Shown in pieces: positions 1 through 7,584 of a DNA stretch of 15,474 nucleotides. A program made the translations under genes and the position numbers. How positions within the stretch are numbered: position 1 is the first letter of the stretch; each line of letters opens with the position of its first letter. The notes under the pieces are model-generated. The model ran no database searches. It was not told where the DNA came from and worked only from the letters and a program-made list of their open reading frames with translations. Source of the DNA: Thermoplasmata archaeon (GTDB lineage Archaea; Thermoplasmatota; Thermoplasmata; Thermoplasmatales; Thermoplasmataceae); the NCBI GenBank assembly GCA_021850505.1, contig JAJZLW010000032.1, positions 1 to 15,474 on the forward strand, given 5' to 3'.

Positions 1-1952
1 CAACATCATTGCGAAGCATTGTGAAATCTAAACTGGAGGGATTGAGTGAGGATTATCTTAACCTTTTAAGGACTGCATCCGTAATAGGTCAGGATTTTGA
101 TTATGAAATATTGATGAAACTTTCCGGTATAAATGACGAGGATAAGTTCATGGACCTACTTGAGGGTCTTATAGAAAAGAAATTCCTCTCTGAAAGAAAG
201 GGAGGAATGGGGTCTGTCAGGATATATTTCACCGATCCGCAGGTCAGGGAGATACTTTACGGAGACATCAGCATGATCCGAAGAAAAAGGTTGCACGAAA
301 AAATCGGTGAGATTATGGAACAGAGTACTCCGGAAGAAAATATAGATGGTTTATCAATTTCAAGTCTCGCAGAGCACTTTCAGGAAGGGGGGAATCTTGC
401 AAAATCTTTTAAATACAGGAAGATGGAGGCGGATCTATTCTATTCCATGGCAGAGTTTTCCAAGGCTGCCAACGCTTATGAAAATTGCCTTGAAATAATC
501 TCCGCGATTCCGTTTCCAGATCCGAACGAAAAGAAAAGGGAAACTGCACACCTGCACCTCCAGATTGCCAGAAGTCTGAGAGGCATTGATCCTAGTAACC
601 TTTATAAAAACGCCCGATCGGCTATGGATATTTTTAGGGAAATAGGCGATGACAGGCAATTTATCGAATCAGCCGAAATTTTTGTTCAATATAATACAAA
701 CGAGATACAGACCATATACAGAGAAGTAGAGTCTATTAAGGACTCCGACGAAACGTTTGAAGCAAGATTTAATTTTTTACTTTCTTATACTGCGGTAGCC
801 CAGCTTCAGGGGGACATCAACGAGGCAAAAAGGGTGTCATCTATTTTGATGAAGCTCGCAGAAGAAAACAGGGATAAGGTTAACAATTTTTCCAATAAGT
901 CCTTAATTTTTTTGGCGGCAATTGTGAGGCTCTCCATCAATGACATAAAATCAGAAGCTGACATAAAGTCCCTTATTCAAGGTTACCAAGATATTATAAA
1001 ATCGTTATCCAATCCATTAACTGAGAAGAACGTTAATCTGAGAATGCTAAAGTCAGTTGTTTGTGATTTTCTTGCTAACAATTACTTTTTTGCTATGATG
1101 GATTTCACAAAGGCTAAAGATACCTTTGATATTGCTATCGAAGATTCTGAAAATCAAGGAAGCCACAATTATACAAGTCTGCTAAAACTTGAAAGCACTT
1201 ATTTTTACTCTGTTTTTGCAAAAGGCTTCGAGGAGGCGAAGCAAGAATTGAACAATATTCCAAGGAAGGATTTAATGTCAATAATGGGAACTTCAGTTGA
1301 TCATCACTTTAATGCCTTTAAGAATGGTGTACTATCCTGGTACTATCTTGCCAACGGAGATAGCGGTGAGTTCCTAAAATGCTTAGCCAATATAGCCCAA
1401 TTAGAGGGAATGCAATACAGATTTCTTCACATAATTCCAGAACTCCTTTATAACTTAGATACTGAAGCCTATGACAATTTCAGTAGAGCGCTCGAAAGGG
1501 CAGAAATGTTGTACAGAGATAAGCCTATTACCAGCGAGACATTATTACCGAGGGCCCTTATATATTCGACGTCTGCAGAAGCTCTTGCCAGGAACGGTAA
1601 ACTGGACGAGGCACGCAAGCGACATGATTTGCTAGGAGAAATGGCTTCTTCGCTGAATCAAAAATGGTTGGCTGCGCTACATTATCGCGCAGGAGCTGTT
1701 ATAGACATGCAAGAAGAAAAATTTAACGAAGCTGAAGATAAATTAACCAGTTCAATAGACATATGGAATGAACTCGGGTTCAGGTTTTTTGCAGGACGTG
1801 ATCTGCTGCTTCTTGCAACTGTATACCACGGTACTGGAAACCTCAATAAATCAGACGAGTCACTGAATAAAGCAATGGAATTATTCACTCATCTCGGTGC
1901 AAAAATTTATGCACAAAAGGTTCTGGCAAGGAAGGAACTATTGAAAGCCTAG
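1..1952 (+). CDS. C-terminal part of a large ATPase/TPR protein (5' end off the window)
   Basis: The reading frame is open to the left edge with no stop. The TTG near base 9 is unlikely to be the true start, because the protein opens in mid-domain. Counting from that codon, residues about 12-105 (LLRTASVIGQDFDYEIL, then LIEKKFLSER and a DPQVREILY stretch) resemble the winged-helix segment that follows the nucleotide-binding domain in AAA_16/STAND-type ATPases. From about residue 135 the protein is helical with TPR-like hairpins, clearest at 138-165, 515-550 and 560-645; each has alternating Ala/Leu/Tyr positions and a Gly-Asn or Gly-Lys turn. Family knowledge: such proteins are large signalling or regulatory ATPases related to MalT/LAL or adenylate-cyclase-associated ATPases. 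The P-loop is not visible, so ATPase activity is inferred. No DNA-binding domain is seen at the C-terminus. The gene converges on the MqnA-like gene with a gap of about 54 bp. Confidence 0.7.
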   Translation, partial: TSLRSIVKSKLEGLSEDYLNLLRTASVIGQDFDYEILMKLSGINDEDKFMDLLEGLIEKKFLSERKGGMGSVRIYFTDPQVREILYGDISMIRRKRLHEKIGEIMEQSTPEENIDGLSISSLAEHFQEGGNLAKSFKYRKMEADLFYSMAEFSKAANAYENCLEIISAIPFPDPNEKKRETAHLHLQIARSLRGIDPSNLYKNARSAMDIFREIGDDRQFIESAEIFVQYNTNEIQTIYREVESIKDSDETFEARFNFLLSYTAVAQLQGDINEAKRVSSILMKLAEENRDKVNNFSNKSLIFLAAIVRLSINDIKSEADIKSLIQGYQDIIKSLSNPLTEKNVNLRMLKSVVCDFLANNYFFAMMDFTKAKDTFDIAIEDSENQGSHNYTSLLKLESTYFYSVFAKGFEEAKQELNNIPRKDLMSIMGTSVDHHFNAFKNGVLSWYYLANGDSGEFLKCLANIAQLEGMQYRFLHIIPELLYNLDTEAYDNFSRALERAEMLYRDKPITSETLLPRALIYSTSAEALARNGKLDEARKRHDLLGEMASSLNQKWLAALHYRAGAVIDMQEEKFNEAEDKLTSSIDIWNELGFRFFAGRDLLLLATVYHGTGNLNKSDESLNKAMELFTHLGAKIYAQKVLARKELLKA

Positions 1953-2006
1953 CTTCAATCTTATTTCGACAAGACCGATCTCGTATCATTCTACCTTGAA
2001 ACATTA

Positions 2007-2729
2007 TCAACTGAAGAAAGATAAGACGTAGTCAATTGTTGCCTTTGTGCTTAACGAAGGTAAATAGCTAAGATTTGAGTAATATCTGGATGCAATCATT
2101 CTTGATATCCCGAGACGACTTGAAAGGTCATCAGTACATTTCGACCTGAATTTATCCGTCTTCAGGAAAAAATCCTCTGAGTTGACAGACGAATTCAAAA
2201 GAGCTGTGCTGACTGCATATACTGGTATCATCTGGAAAATTCTGGAGAATTCATAACCAATGTCCAGAAGAATCCTGTATCTTGATCCATATACCTTAAG
2301 GGCTTCATCTCCTATCACAAGGGCATAGGGCGATTCCTCCAGGAGATCCGAAGCTTCGATTCCTGTGCTCCTCTTCACATTAAATTTGATTCTCATCGCT
2401 TCAAGCACGCGCTCCATGTAAAATTCTGTTGTTCTCGTATCTCCAGATACTGCTATTTCTATATCATTAGAAAGATAACGATCCCTTGAGATCAAAAGTG
2501 TTGAAACTGACTGGTTCCTGAAGGAAATTAAAGGGCCATCAATCATTTTTAACCTATCCATGTTTTCAATATAGGAAACAAGTGAAACCATCGCCTTGAG
2601 GGATTCCCCAGAAATAACGCTTTTAAGGCATTTTTCAGGTGAAGAACGCAGGTAACCGTCTCTCCCATAAGACAGAACAAGTGGATCAGAATGTGACATT
2701 TTAAGAAAAGACCAGTTGTATTTAGCCAT
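2007..2729 (-). CDS. MqnA/MqnD-family protein, possible chorismate dehydratase
   Basis: This 240-residue protein resembles the MqnA (chorismate dehydratase) branch of the periplasmic-binding-protein fold. MqnA makes 3-enolpyruvoyl-benzoate in the futalosine route to menaquinone. Visible hallmarks are an N-terminal FLKMSHSDPLVLSYG, corresponding to the family's F-x-N-S/A-x-P-L segment, then SVSTLLISRD near residue 93, and a YALVIGDEAL segment near 135 matching the family's A-L-L-I-G-D-x-A-L. An I/L-D-I-G-Y-E-F stretch near 156 matches the usual D-L-G-x-x-W. There is no signal peptide. It is shorter than typical MqnA (about 270-290), and the N-terminal region is diverged, so substrate is uncertain; an MqnD-like role is the alternative. 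It starts 2 bp after the tdh stop, with an AGGAAGGAT purine run upstream, so it is probably co-transcribed with tdh. Confidence 0.62.
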   Translation of the reverse strand: MAKYNWSFLKMSHSDPLVLSYGRDGYLRSSPEKCLKSVISGESLKAMVSLVSYIENMDRLKMIDGPLISFRNQSVSTLLISRDRYLSNDIEIAVSGDTRTTEFYMERVLEAMRIKFNVKRSTGIEASDLLEESPYALVIGDEALKVYGSRYRILLDIGYEFSRIFQMIPVYAVSTALLNSSVNSEDFFLKTDKFRSKCTDDLSSRLGISRMIASRYYSNLSYLPSLSTKATIDYVLSFFS

Positions 2730-2731
2730 CT

Positions 2732-3670
2732 CTAATCCTTCCTTAAATTCATGATCATGTCAGCAACCATGGATTCCATCGAGTATTCAGGCCTGAAATC
2801 CCACTCCTGAACTGCATCGGAAACATCAAGGCTGGCAGGCCAAGAATCAGCTATTTCCTGGCGGGAATCAACCTTATAATCCATTGTGAAACCAGGTATT
2901 ATCTTCCTTATTGCAGAATATAGTTGCGACGGTGTAAAACTGAAGGCAGAAACATTGTAGTCAATTCTTCTTATAAGCCTGGAAGGATCAGCTTCGGATA
3001 AATTAATCATGGATTTAATCGCATCCGGCATATACATCATAGGCAACATCGTGTCCGCTCTAAGATAGCAGCTATATTTCAGCCCTTTGACGGCATGAAT
3101 AAACATGTCAACTGAATAATCTGTTGTTCCTGCAGTTGGTTGAGTCTCATAGCTGATTAATCCCGGGAATCTTAATCCCCTGACGTCCAGACCAAATTTT
3201 TTGTAAAAATACATACCGAGGAGCTCGCCAGTCACCTTGGATATTCCATACATTGTCCCTGGTCTTGTTGGTGCTTTGGTTGAAACGTTGTTCTTGGGCG
3301 AATCAGTTCCGTATACTGCTATGCTGCTTGGAATCATGACAGAGATGCCTTCAATTTCAGAGCAGACTCTCAGGAGATCATAAGTTCCCTTTATATTGAC
3401 ATCAAAAGCCAAAAAGGGATTCTTTTCCCCTGAGGCAGACAGGATAGATGCGAGATGATATATTCTCTTAACGTCCTCTTCCAGGAGGATCTTCTTTAGC
3501 ATCTCCGGTTTTCTAACATCAAGTTTTTCCGAATGTAATTCCTTGAAAAAGGATGGTGGATCTGAAATATCCGTTGCAATAACCGAGTCTTTTCCGTGCT
3601 TGATGATCAGTCCTTTCAATAGATCGGAACCAACCTGGCCAAAAGCACCAGTTACCAGGACTTTACTCAT
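2732..3670 (-). CDS. tdh: L-threonine 3-dehydrogenase, SDR (UDP-galactose epimerase-like) type
   Basis: Oxidises L-threonine to 2-amino-3-ketobutyrate with NAD+, in the cytoplasm. The 312-residue protein is an extended short-chain dehydrogenase. It has a GAFGQVGS dinucleotide-binding loop at residues 8-15, an acidic Asp34 after the second strand expected to bind the adenosine ribose of NAD, and an LDVRKP segment at 50-55. The serines in IPSSIAVYG (113-121) and the Tyr141/Lys145 pair in YGISK form the catalytic set. The RPGTMYGISK neighbourhood is characteristic of the archaeal/Thermoplasma type of ThrDH rather than of true sugar epimerases or the zinc MDR-type Tdh. Context supports this: kbl, the next enzyme of the pathway, is divergent, 81 bp away. 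A TATA-like element at 3691-3700 is placed for a leaderless message starting at this ATG. A sugar epimerase remains a minor alternative. Confidence 0.88.
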   Translation of the reverse strand: MSKVLVTGAFGQVGSDLLKGLIIKHGKDSVIATDISDPPSFFKELHSEKLDVRKPEMLKKILLEEDVKRIYHLASILSASGEKNPFLAFDVNIKGTYDLLRVCSEIEGISVMIPSSIAVYGTDSPKNNVSTKAPTRPGTMYGISKVTGELLGMYFYKKFGLDVRGLRFPGLISYETQPTAGTTDYSVDMFIHAVKGLKYSCYLRADTMLPMMYMPDAIKSMINLSEADPSRLIRRIDYNVSAFSFTPSQLYSAIRKIIPGFTMDYKVDSRQEIADSWPASLDVSDAVQEWDFRPEYSMESMVADMIMNLRKD

Positions 3671-3690
3671 GCAGGGAAATGCAAAGTTCA

Positions 3691-3700
3691 GATATATTAC
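3691..3700 (-). promoter_or_regulatory. TATA-like element for tdh
   Basis: Read on the minus strand this is GTAATATATC, centred about 26 bp upstream of the tdh ATG. That is the usual TATA-to-start distance in archaea, so transcription would begin at or beside the ATG and the message would be leaderless. Position and sequence are seen; promoter activity is inferred. Confidence 0.5.
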
Positions 3701-3725
3701 TTGTCAGATATCAGGGTTAAGTTAA

Positions 3726-3733
3726 TCTTATAG
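3726..3733 (+). promoter_or_regulatory. TATA-like element for kbl
   Basis: TCTTATAG lies about 23-26 bp upstream of the kbl ATG, again implying a leaderless or nearly leaderless transcript. It is separate from the tdh element, so in this 81-bp divergent region the two genes have distinct TATA boxes about 33 bp apart. Confidence 0.42.
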
Positions 3734-3751
3734 CGATTCCTTATAGTAAGC

Positions 3752-4933
3752 ATGAAATCTAAAACATGGGTAAACGAGGAACTTGAAAACCTAAGGAAGG
3801 CAGGCCGGCTTGTTCCGATAAGGACAATAGAGACACCACAGGGGGCTCATGTCAGCATAGGCGGGAAAGATTACATCAATATGTGTTCAAACAACTATCT
3901 CGGTCTTGCAGGAAACAGTGAAATCAGGAAGGCAGCGATTGATGCAATTGAGAAGTATGGTGTTGGTGCCGGCGCGGTACGCTCAATTGCAGGCACGATG
4001 CTGTTGCACGAGGAACTCGAGAAAAAGGTTGCGGCATTCAAGCATATGTCCTCATCCGTCGTTTTTCAGGGCGGCCTTCTGGCAAACCTCGCTGCTATCC
4101 CCGTACTCGCTGGCAAGGACGACATAGTTTTCAGTGAAGAACTCAACCATGCCAGTATTATAGATGGCGTGAGACTGTCCGGGGCAAAGAGGGTCGTATA
4201 CAAGCACTTAAACATGGAGGATCTCAGAAAGCAGCTATCTGAGCACAGAAAGGAAGGTAAAAAGGCTTTAATAATCTCCGATGGCGTTTTCAGCATGGAC
4301 GGAGACATAACGCCCCTTCCGGAGATAGTAAAGCTGGGTGAGGAATTTGATGCAATGACATATGTGGATGATGCACACGGAGAAGGCGTCCTTGGCGATC
4401 ACGGGCGTGGTATTGTTGATCATTTTCACCTTGCTGGAAAGGTTGACATAGAGATGGGCACTTTTTCAAAAGCGATAGGAGCCATGGGTGGTTTTGTAGC
4501 CGGAGATTCAGATCTTATGCTTCTTATGAAACAGAGGGCAAGGCCCTTCCTATTCAGCAGTGCTCTTGATGCGCCAGAAGTTGGTGCTGTCCTGAAAGCA
4601 ATACAGATACTGGAACGCGATGATTCGCTCCTCAAGAAGCTCTGGCATAATTCCTCGCTTCTCAAGACAGAACTTTCAAAGATCGGCCTCAATACAGGGA
4701 ACAGCAAGACGCCTATCACCCCTGTCATGATAGGAAAGGAATCTGATGCGCTTGAAATAAGCAGGATAATTTACGAAGAACATCATATCTTTGCCTCTCC
4801 GATAGTGTACCCGACTGTGGCACTTGGAGCTGCAAGGATCAGGTTGATGCCTTCTGCACTGCACAGCGAACATGACATACTAGAAACAGTGGAGGCATTC
4901 GAAAAGGCAGCCAGGAAGATAGGCCTGATTTAG
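3752..4933 (+). CDS. kbl: Glycine C-acetyltransferase (2-amino-3-ketobutyrate CoA ligase)
   Basis: PLP-dependent fold-type I enzyme of the alpha-oxoamine synthase family. It cleaves 2-amino-3-ketobutyrate with CoA to glycine and acetyl-CoA, completing threonine breakdown after Tdh. The 393-residue length is normal. Visible motifs: NMCSNNYLGLAG at 43-54 (family N-Y-L-G-L), the GxGAVRSIAGT segment at 72-82, LNHAS with His134 (stacks on PLP), VDDAHGEGVLG at 205-215 with the Asp/His pair binding the PLP pyridine, and GTFSKAIGAMGG at 236-247 with Lys240 as the Schiff-base lysine. Alternatives within the family are 8-amino-7-oxononanoate synthase (BioF) and ALA or serine palmitoyl synthases. The divergent tdh favours Kbl, and no biotin genes are present. 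The nth start codon follows the stop directly, suggesting one transcript. Confidence 0.87.
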   Translation: MKSKTWVNEELENLRKAGRLVPIRTIETPQGAHVSIGGKDYINMCSNNYLGLAGNSEIRKAAIDAIEKYGVGAGAVRSIAGTMLLHEELEKKVAAFKHMSSSVVFQGGLLANLAAIPVLAGKDDIVFSEELNHASIIDGVRLSGAKRVVYKHLNMEDLRKQLSEHRKEGKKALIISDGVFSMDGDITPLPEIVKLGEEFDAMTYVDDAHGEGVLGDHGRGIVDHFHLAGKVDIEMGTFSKAIGAMGGFVAGDSDLMLLMKQRARPFLFSSALDAPEVGAVLKAIQILERDDSLLKKLWHNSSLLKTELSKIGLNTGNSKTPITPVMIGKESDALEISRIIYEEHHIFASPIVYPTVALGAARIRLMPSALHSEHDILETVEAFEKAARKIGLI

Positions 4934-5605
4934 ATGCCAAGCCGGATCCTGAAGGAGAATATAGAAATAATATACGAGAGGATCAAAGAAAAAGCGCCAC
5001 CGCATCACTTTGAATTTCATGATCCATTCTGGGTCCTCATCACAACTATCCTGTCACACAGAACAAAGGATGAGGTAACTGATCCGGCTGCAAGAAGGCT
5101 GTTTGAGCGGTACAAAGATCCAAACGGTCTATCAAGTGCTAAGCAGGAAGACGTGGAGCGCCTGATCAACAAGGTTGGGTTTTACAAGGTCAAGGCTGAA
5201 AGGGTGATACAGGCTGCAAGGATCATCAAGGAACATTACGGTGGAAATGTTCCAGTTAATGCTGATGATTTGATGAAAATTCCTGGTGTAGGAAGGAAAA
5301 CCGCCAATGTTGTTCTCGCAGATTCGATGGGAATTCCGGCTATAGCGGTTGACACCCATGTTTTCAGGATATCAAGAAGGATTGGCCTTTCATCCGGGAA
5401 GAGACCGGATGACGTGGAATCTGACCTGATGAGAATCATTCCAAAGAAGCTATGGCTGGGCTTCAATCCTGTCATGGTGGAATTTGGAAAGAAGATATGC
5501 AGGCCAATAAATCCGAAGTGCGATATCTGTAATATAACGGAATTTTGTAATTTTTACAGGAAAAATCATAATAAAACATTGAAACAGGATTCAAACAAGC
5601 ATTAG
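4934..5605 (+). CDS. nth: Endonuclease III, HhH-GPD DNA glycosylase/AP lyase with [4Fe-4S] cluster
   Basis: Removes oxidised pyrimidines such as thymine glycol from DNA and cleaves the resulting abasic site, in base excision repair. The 223-residue protein has the complete family signature. An ILSHRTKDEVT segment lies near residue 39, and the helix-hairpin-helix PGVGRKTA at 117-124 contains Lys122, the expected Schiff-base nucleophile. VDTHVFRISRR follows at 139-149 with Asp140 as the catalytic aspartate. The C-terminal cysteines are Cys189, Cys196, Cys199 and Cys205, spaced C-x6-C-x2-C-x5-C as in Nth [4Fe-4S] proteins. The ATG follows the kbl stop with no gap and no clear Shine-Dalgarno sequence, consistent with translational coupling or read-through. 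The 3' end overlaps the convergent arsB gene by 15 bp. Confidence 0.93.
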   Translation: MPSRILKENIEIIYERIKEKAPPHHFEFHDPFWVLITTILSHRTKDEVTDPAARRLFERYKDPNGLSSAKQEDVERLINKVGFYKVKAERVIQAARIIKEHYGGNVPVNADDLMKIPGVGRKTANVVLADSMGIPAIAVDTHVFRISRRIGLSSGKRPDDVESDLMRIIPKKLWLGFNPVMVEFGKKICRPINPKCDICNITEFCNFYRKNHNKTLKQDSNKH

Positions 5606-6868
5606 TACAGCTAAAGTGACTGTGAGCACTGGCAGGGCGGATATAAGGCCGATCTTCATATAATATCGAGCATTTATTACTATTCCACTCTTTCTTTTTA
5701 CAGAATATATCCAGAGAAGGGTTGCCAGTGAACCTATCGGCGTAAATTTAGGGCCGATGTCGTTACCTATAACATTGGCATAGATCAACGAAGAATTGTA
5801 AGATGTATGTGCAATCGCAATGCTTCCAAGCATAACAGATGGCATGTTATTCATGAATGCCGCCATCGTCGCAAAGAGATAGCCAGGCAGTACAGTGCCG
5901 GACAGCCCACCTAGTCGGTGAAGATATGTGATAACACCGGTCAGTATTGACTGCAGTCCGGCCTGGGACATTCCAAAGACTATCAGATACATACCGAGTG
6001 AAAAGAAAACAACCTGCCATGGAGCTTCCTTGAGTATCTTCTTTGAGTTTGCAAAATGCCTGTGTGAATAAAGAAGCAGTAAGGCGATCATGCTCGGAAC
6101 GGCTACATATGCCACCTGAATGCCGTAGAAACCTGTTACTGAATACGCAACAATCATTATGATTATAACAGGAGATGCAAGCATGAAAATGAGCCTGTCA
6201 TTTACCACAGAACGCGGATCTTCAATGATCTCCCTGTTTAATCTTCCTCTGATGTCCTTTCTGTAAATGAGTATCAAGACGCCAATGCTTGCAAATACAG
6301 ATACTACGTACGGAAGAACCATATGCAGGAAATAGGTGGTGTATGAAATTGAGAAATACGTTGCGCTCACTATGTTCACAAGGTTACTGGTCACAAGAGG
6401 CAGGCTTGAGGAATCAGCCACGAAGCCAACAGACATAATGAATGCCATCCATGCTTTCTTCCCAAGGCCGCTCTTCTTGAGGAACGATATGATAACCGGT
6501 GTCATCACCAGCGCAGCCCCGTCGTTCGCGAAGAGCGCACCAACAACCGCGTCCAGAAGGAGAAATATTACAAAGGCCCTGAAGCTGCTCTCTCCGAATC
6601 TTGAGGAGAGTTTCAGGGCAATAAATTCAAAATAGCCCGCTTCATCAAATATCAGTGTTATAATAATTATTGAAACAAAGGTTAGCGTGGCATTCCCAAC
6701 GATGTTCCATACTATTCCAATATCTGAAAGACTTGTCACGCCTGACAGTATACCTGCGGCAGCTCCAATGACTGCCCATACACCAATACCCAGTCTCCAT
6801 GGGTTATAGAGGACAGCGGCAAGCGTAATTGCAAAAATAAGAATAGAGAGAAGGAACAGGACCGCCAT
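5591..6868 (-). CDS. arsB: ArsB-type arsenite/anion permease (ion transporter superfamily)
   Basis: A 425-residue polytopic membrane protein with about ten to twelve hydrophobic segments, starting with a transmembrane helix at residues 1-20 and ending with one at about 405-425. Family signatures seen are ALFANDGAALVMTPVI at 111-126 and SSLPLVTSNLVNIVSA near 154-169, and towards the C-terminus a related NVIGNDIGPKFTPIGSLATLLW half-repeat. These paired N-D/P-rich re-entrant motifs are typical of ArsB/NhaD-like transporters. Known role: extrusion of arsenite or antimonite by the proton gradient, or with an ArsA ATPase; no arsA is in the window. It begins 4 bp after the arsC stop, so the two are co-transcribed, which favours arsenite over another anion. 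The 3' end overlaps nth by 15 bp. Confidence 0.83.
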   Translation of the reverse strand: MAVLFLLSILIFAITLAAVLYNPWRLGIGVWAVIGAAAGILSGVTSLSDIGIVWNIVGNATLTFVSIIIITLIFDEAGYFEFIALKLSSRFGESSFRAFVIFLLLDAVVGALFANDGAALVMTPVIISFLKKSGLGKKAWMAFIMSVGFVADSSSLPLVTSNLVNIVSATYFSISYTTYFLHMVLPYVVSVFASIGVLILIYRKDIRGRLNREIIEDPRSVVNDRLIFMLASPVIIIMIVAYSVTGFYGIQVAYVAVPSMIALLLLYSHRHFANSKKILKEAPWQVVFFSLGMYLIVFGMSQAGLQSILTGVITYLHRLGGLSGTVLPGYLFATMAAFMNNMPSVMLGSIAIAHTSYNSSLIYANVIGNDIGPKFTPIGSLATLLWIYSVKRKSGIVINARYYMKIGLISALPVLTVTLAVLMLV

Positions 6869-6872
6869 TCTT

Positions 6873-7277
6873 TCATTCTTCTGATTGCATCGACAGTTTG
6901 AGCGATTTTACCTTTTCCTCAATTTCATCAAGGATCCTTGCTACCTCTCTTTCGCTCTTTCCCTTTGGATCTTCAATATTCCAGGCAATCTTCTTGACAT
7001 TCATCCTGTCGATGATGACAGCGGGACATACGGATTCTATCGAACAACCCATCGTGACGACGAAATCGGCCCAGCCGATCATATCCATATCGAGAAGCTT
7101 TGGATGCATATTTTCTGCCACAATTCCCCTTGCTTCAAGCAACCTTCTGATAACTGGATTTACCTCTTTCGCAGGAATGGTACCGGCGCTCATGGCATCC
7201 AGACCCATCGATTTAGCAAAAGCCTCTGCAGCCTGGCTTCTCCCAGCATTTTCAATGCAGACAAAAAGGTATTTCAT
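6873..7277 (-). CDS. arsC: Arsenate reductase, low-molecular-weight phosphatase-fold (thioredoxin-type ArsC)
   Basis: A 134-residue protein with the CX5R(S) P-loop of low-molecular-weight tyrosine phosphatases near the N-terminus: Cys7 to Arg13-Ser14 in FVCIENAGRSQAAEAF. Further family features are SAGTIPAKEVNP at 30-41, MGCSIESVCP at 76-85 with Cys78 and Cys84, and NIEDPKGK at 100-107 with the general-acid Asp103. Arsenate reductases of this type use the P-loop Cys and two downstream Cys in a disulfide cascade that thioredoxin resets. Cys78 and Cys84 sit where the second and third cysteines are expected, so an arsenate reductase is better supported than a protein phosphatase. It lies 4 bp upstream of arsB and 10 bp downstream of a small CxxC protein, in one apparent operon. 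Confidence 0.88.
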   Translation of the reverse strand: MKYLFVCIENAGRSQAAEAFAKSMGLDAMSAGTIPAKEVNPVIRRLLEARGIVAENMHPKLLDMDMIGWADFVVTMGCSIESVCPAVIIDRMNVKKIAWNIEDPKGKSEREVARILDEIEEKVKSLKLSMQSEE

Positions 7278-7287
7278 AATATTAAGC

Positions 7288-7527
7288 CTATTTTATCAAC
7301 AGCACTGAACAGCAGGTATTATCTTCGTCATCGTTTTTAACTCTTTTATTCGATTCCGGAAGGAAAGGTGCGCCGTCCTTTGATATGCTGTAAGAGCCGG
7401 GTCTTCCTAGCTTCAACACAATCTCCACATCTTCTGAATGTGCGTTTTCCAGTAGAACGTCTCTTGCATCCTTCAGAGCCTTATCCGCATAGCAGTTAAC
7501 ACAGAATTCAAATTTGTATGTTGTCAT
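7288..7527 (-). CDS. Small SelW/Rdx-like CxxC protein heading the ars operon
   Basis: A 79-residue cytoplasmic protein. It starts with a beta strand and then C9-V-N-C12 (FEFCVNCYADKAL), followed by a helix, a strand (VEIVLKLG) and RPGSYSISKDGAPF at 42-55. This order resembles the Rdx family (SelW, SelT, SelH): CxxC/CxxU, helix, then a G-x-F-x-V-x-x-D-G hairpin. The resemblance is by eye, and the glycine-rich hairpin is imperfect. The C-terminus carries a vicinal Cys72-Cys73 pair in NTCCSVLLIK, which is not a standard Rdx feature and could bind As(III) or act as a redox relay. Being first in the operon, 10 bp before arsC, suggests a redox partner for ArsC or an arsenite-handling protein; both are inference. 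A diverged ArsD-like chaperone is an alternative I cannot exclude. Confidence 0.6.
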   Translation of the reverse strand: MTTYKFEFCVNCYADKALKDARDVLLENAHSEDVEIVLKLGRPGSYSISKDGAPFLPESNKRVKNDDEDNTCCSVLLIK

Positions 7528-7547
7528 TCTCTCAGGACACTACATAA

Positions 7548-7576
7548 ATCGAAGCACTTAAATCAGTAACTTCGAT
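7548..7576. promoter_or_regulatory. Inverted repeat around a shared TATA element, candidate ars operator
   Basis: The 57-bp region between the two divergent start codons contains a perfect 7-bp inverted repeat, ATCGAAG (7548-7554) and CTTCGAT (7570-7576), separated by 15 bp. The arms are 22 bp centre to centre, about two helical turns. Between them at 7557-7563 lies CTTAAAT. Read rightwards it is about 25 bp from the regulator's GTG at 7585, and read leftwards (ATTTAAG) about 33 bp from the ATG at 7527. A dimer of the adjacent HxlR protein bound here would block TBP access in both directions. The repeat is seen; its role as operator is inferred from its position. Confidence 0.55.
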
Positions 7577-7584
7577 GCACAATA

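Noticed and set aside
6885..7340. Two long plus-strand ORFs opposite arsC
   Set aside because: They overlap a well-supported arsC in antisense, have no family features and no promoter; they are shadows of arsC codon use.
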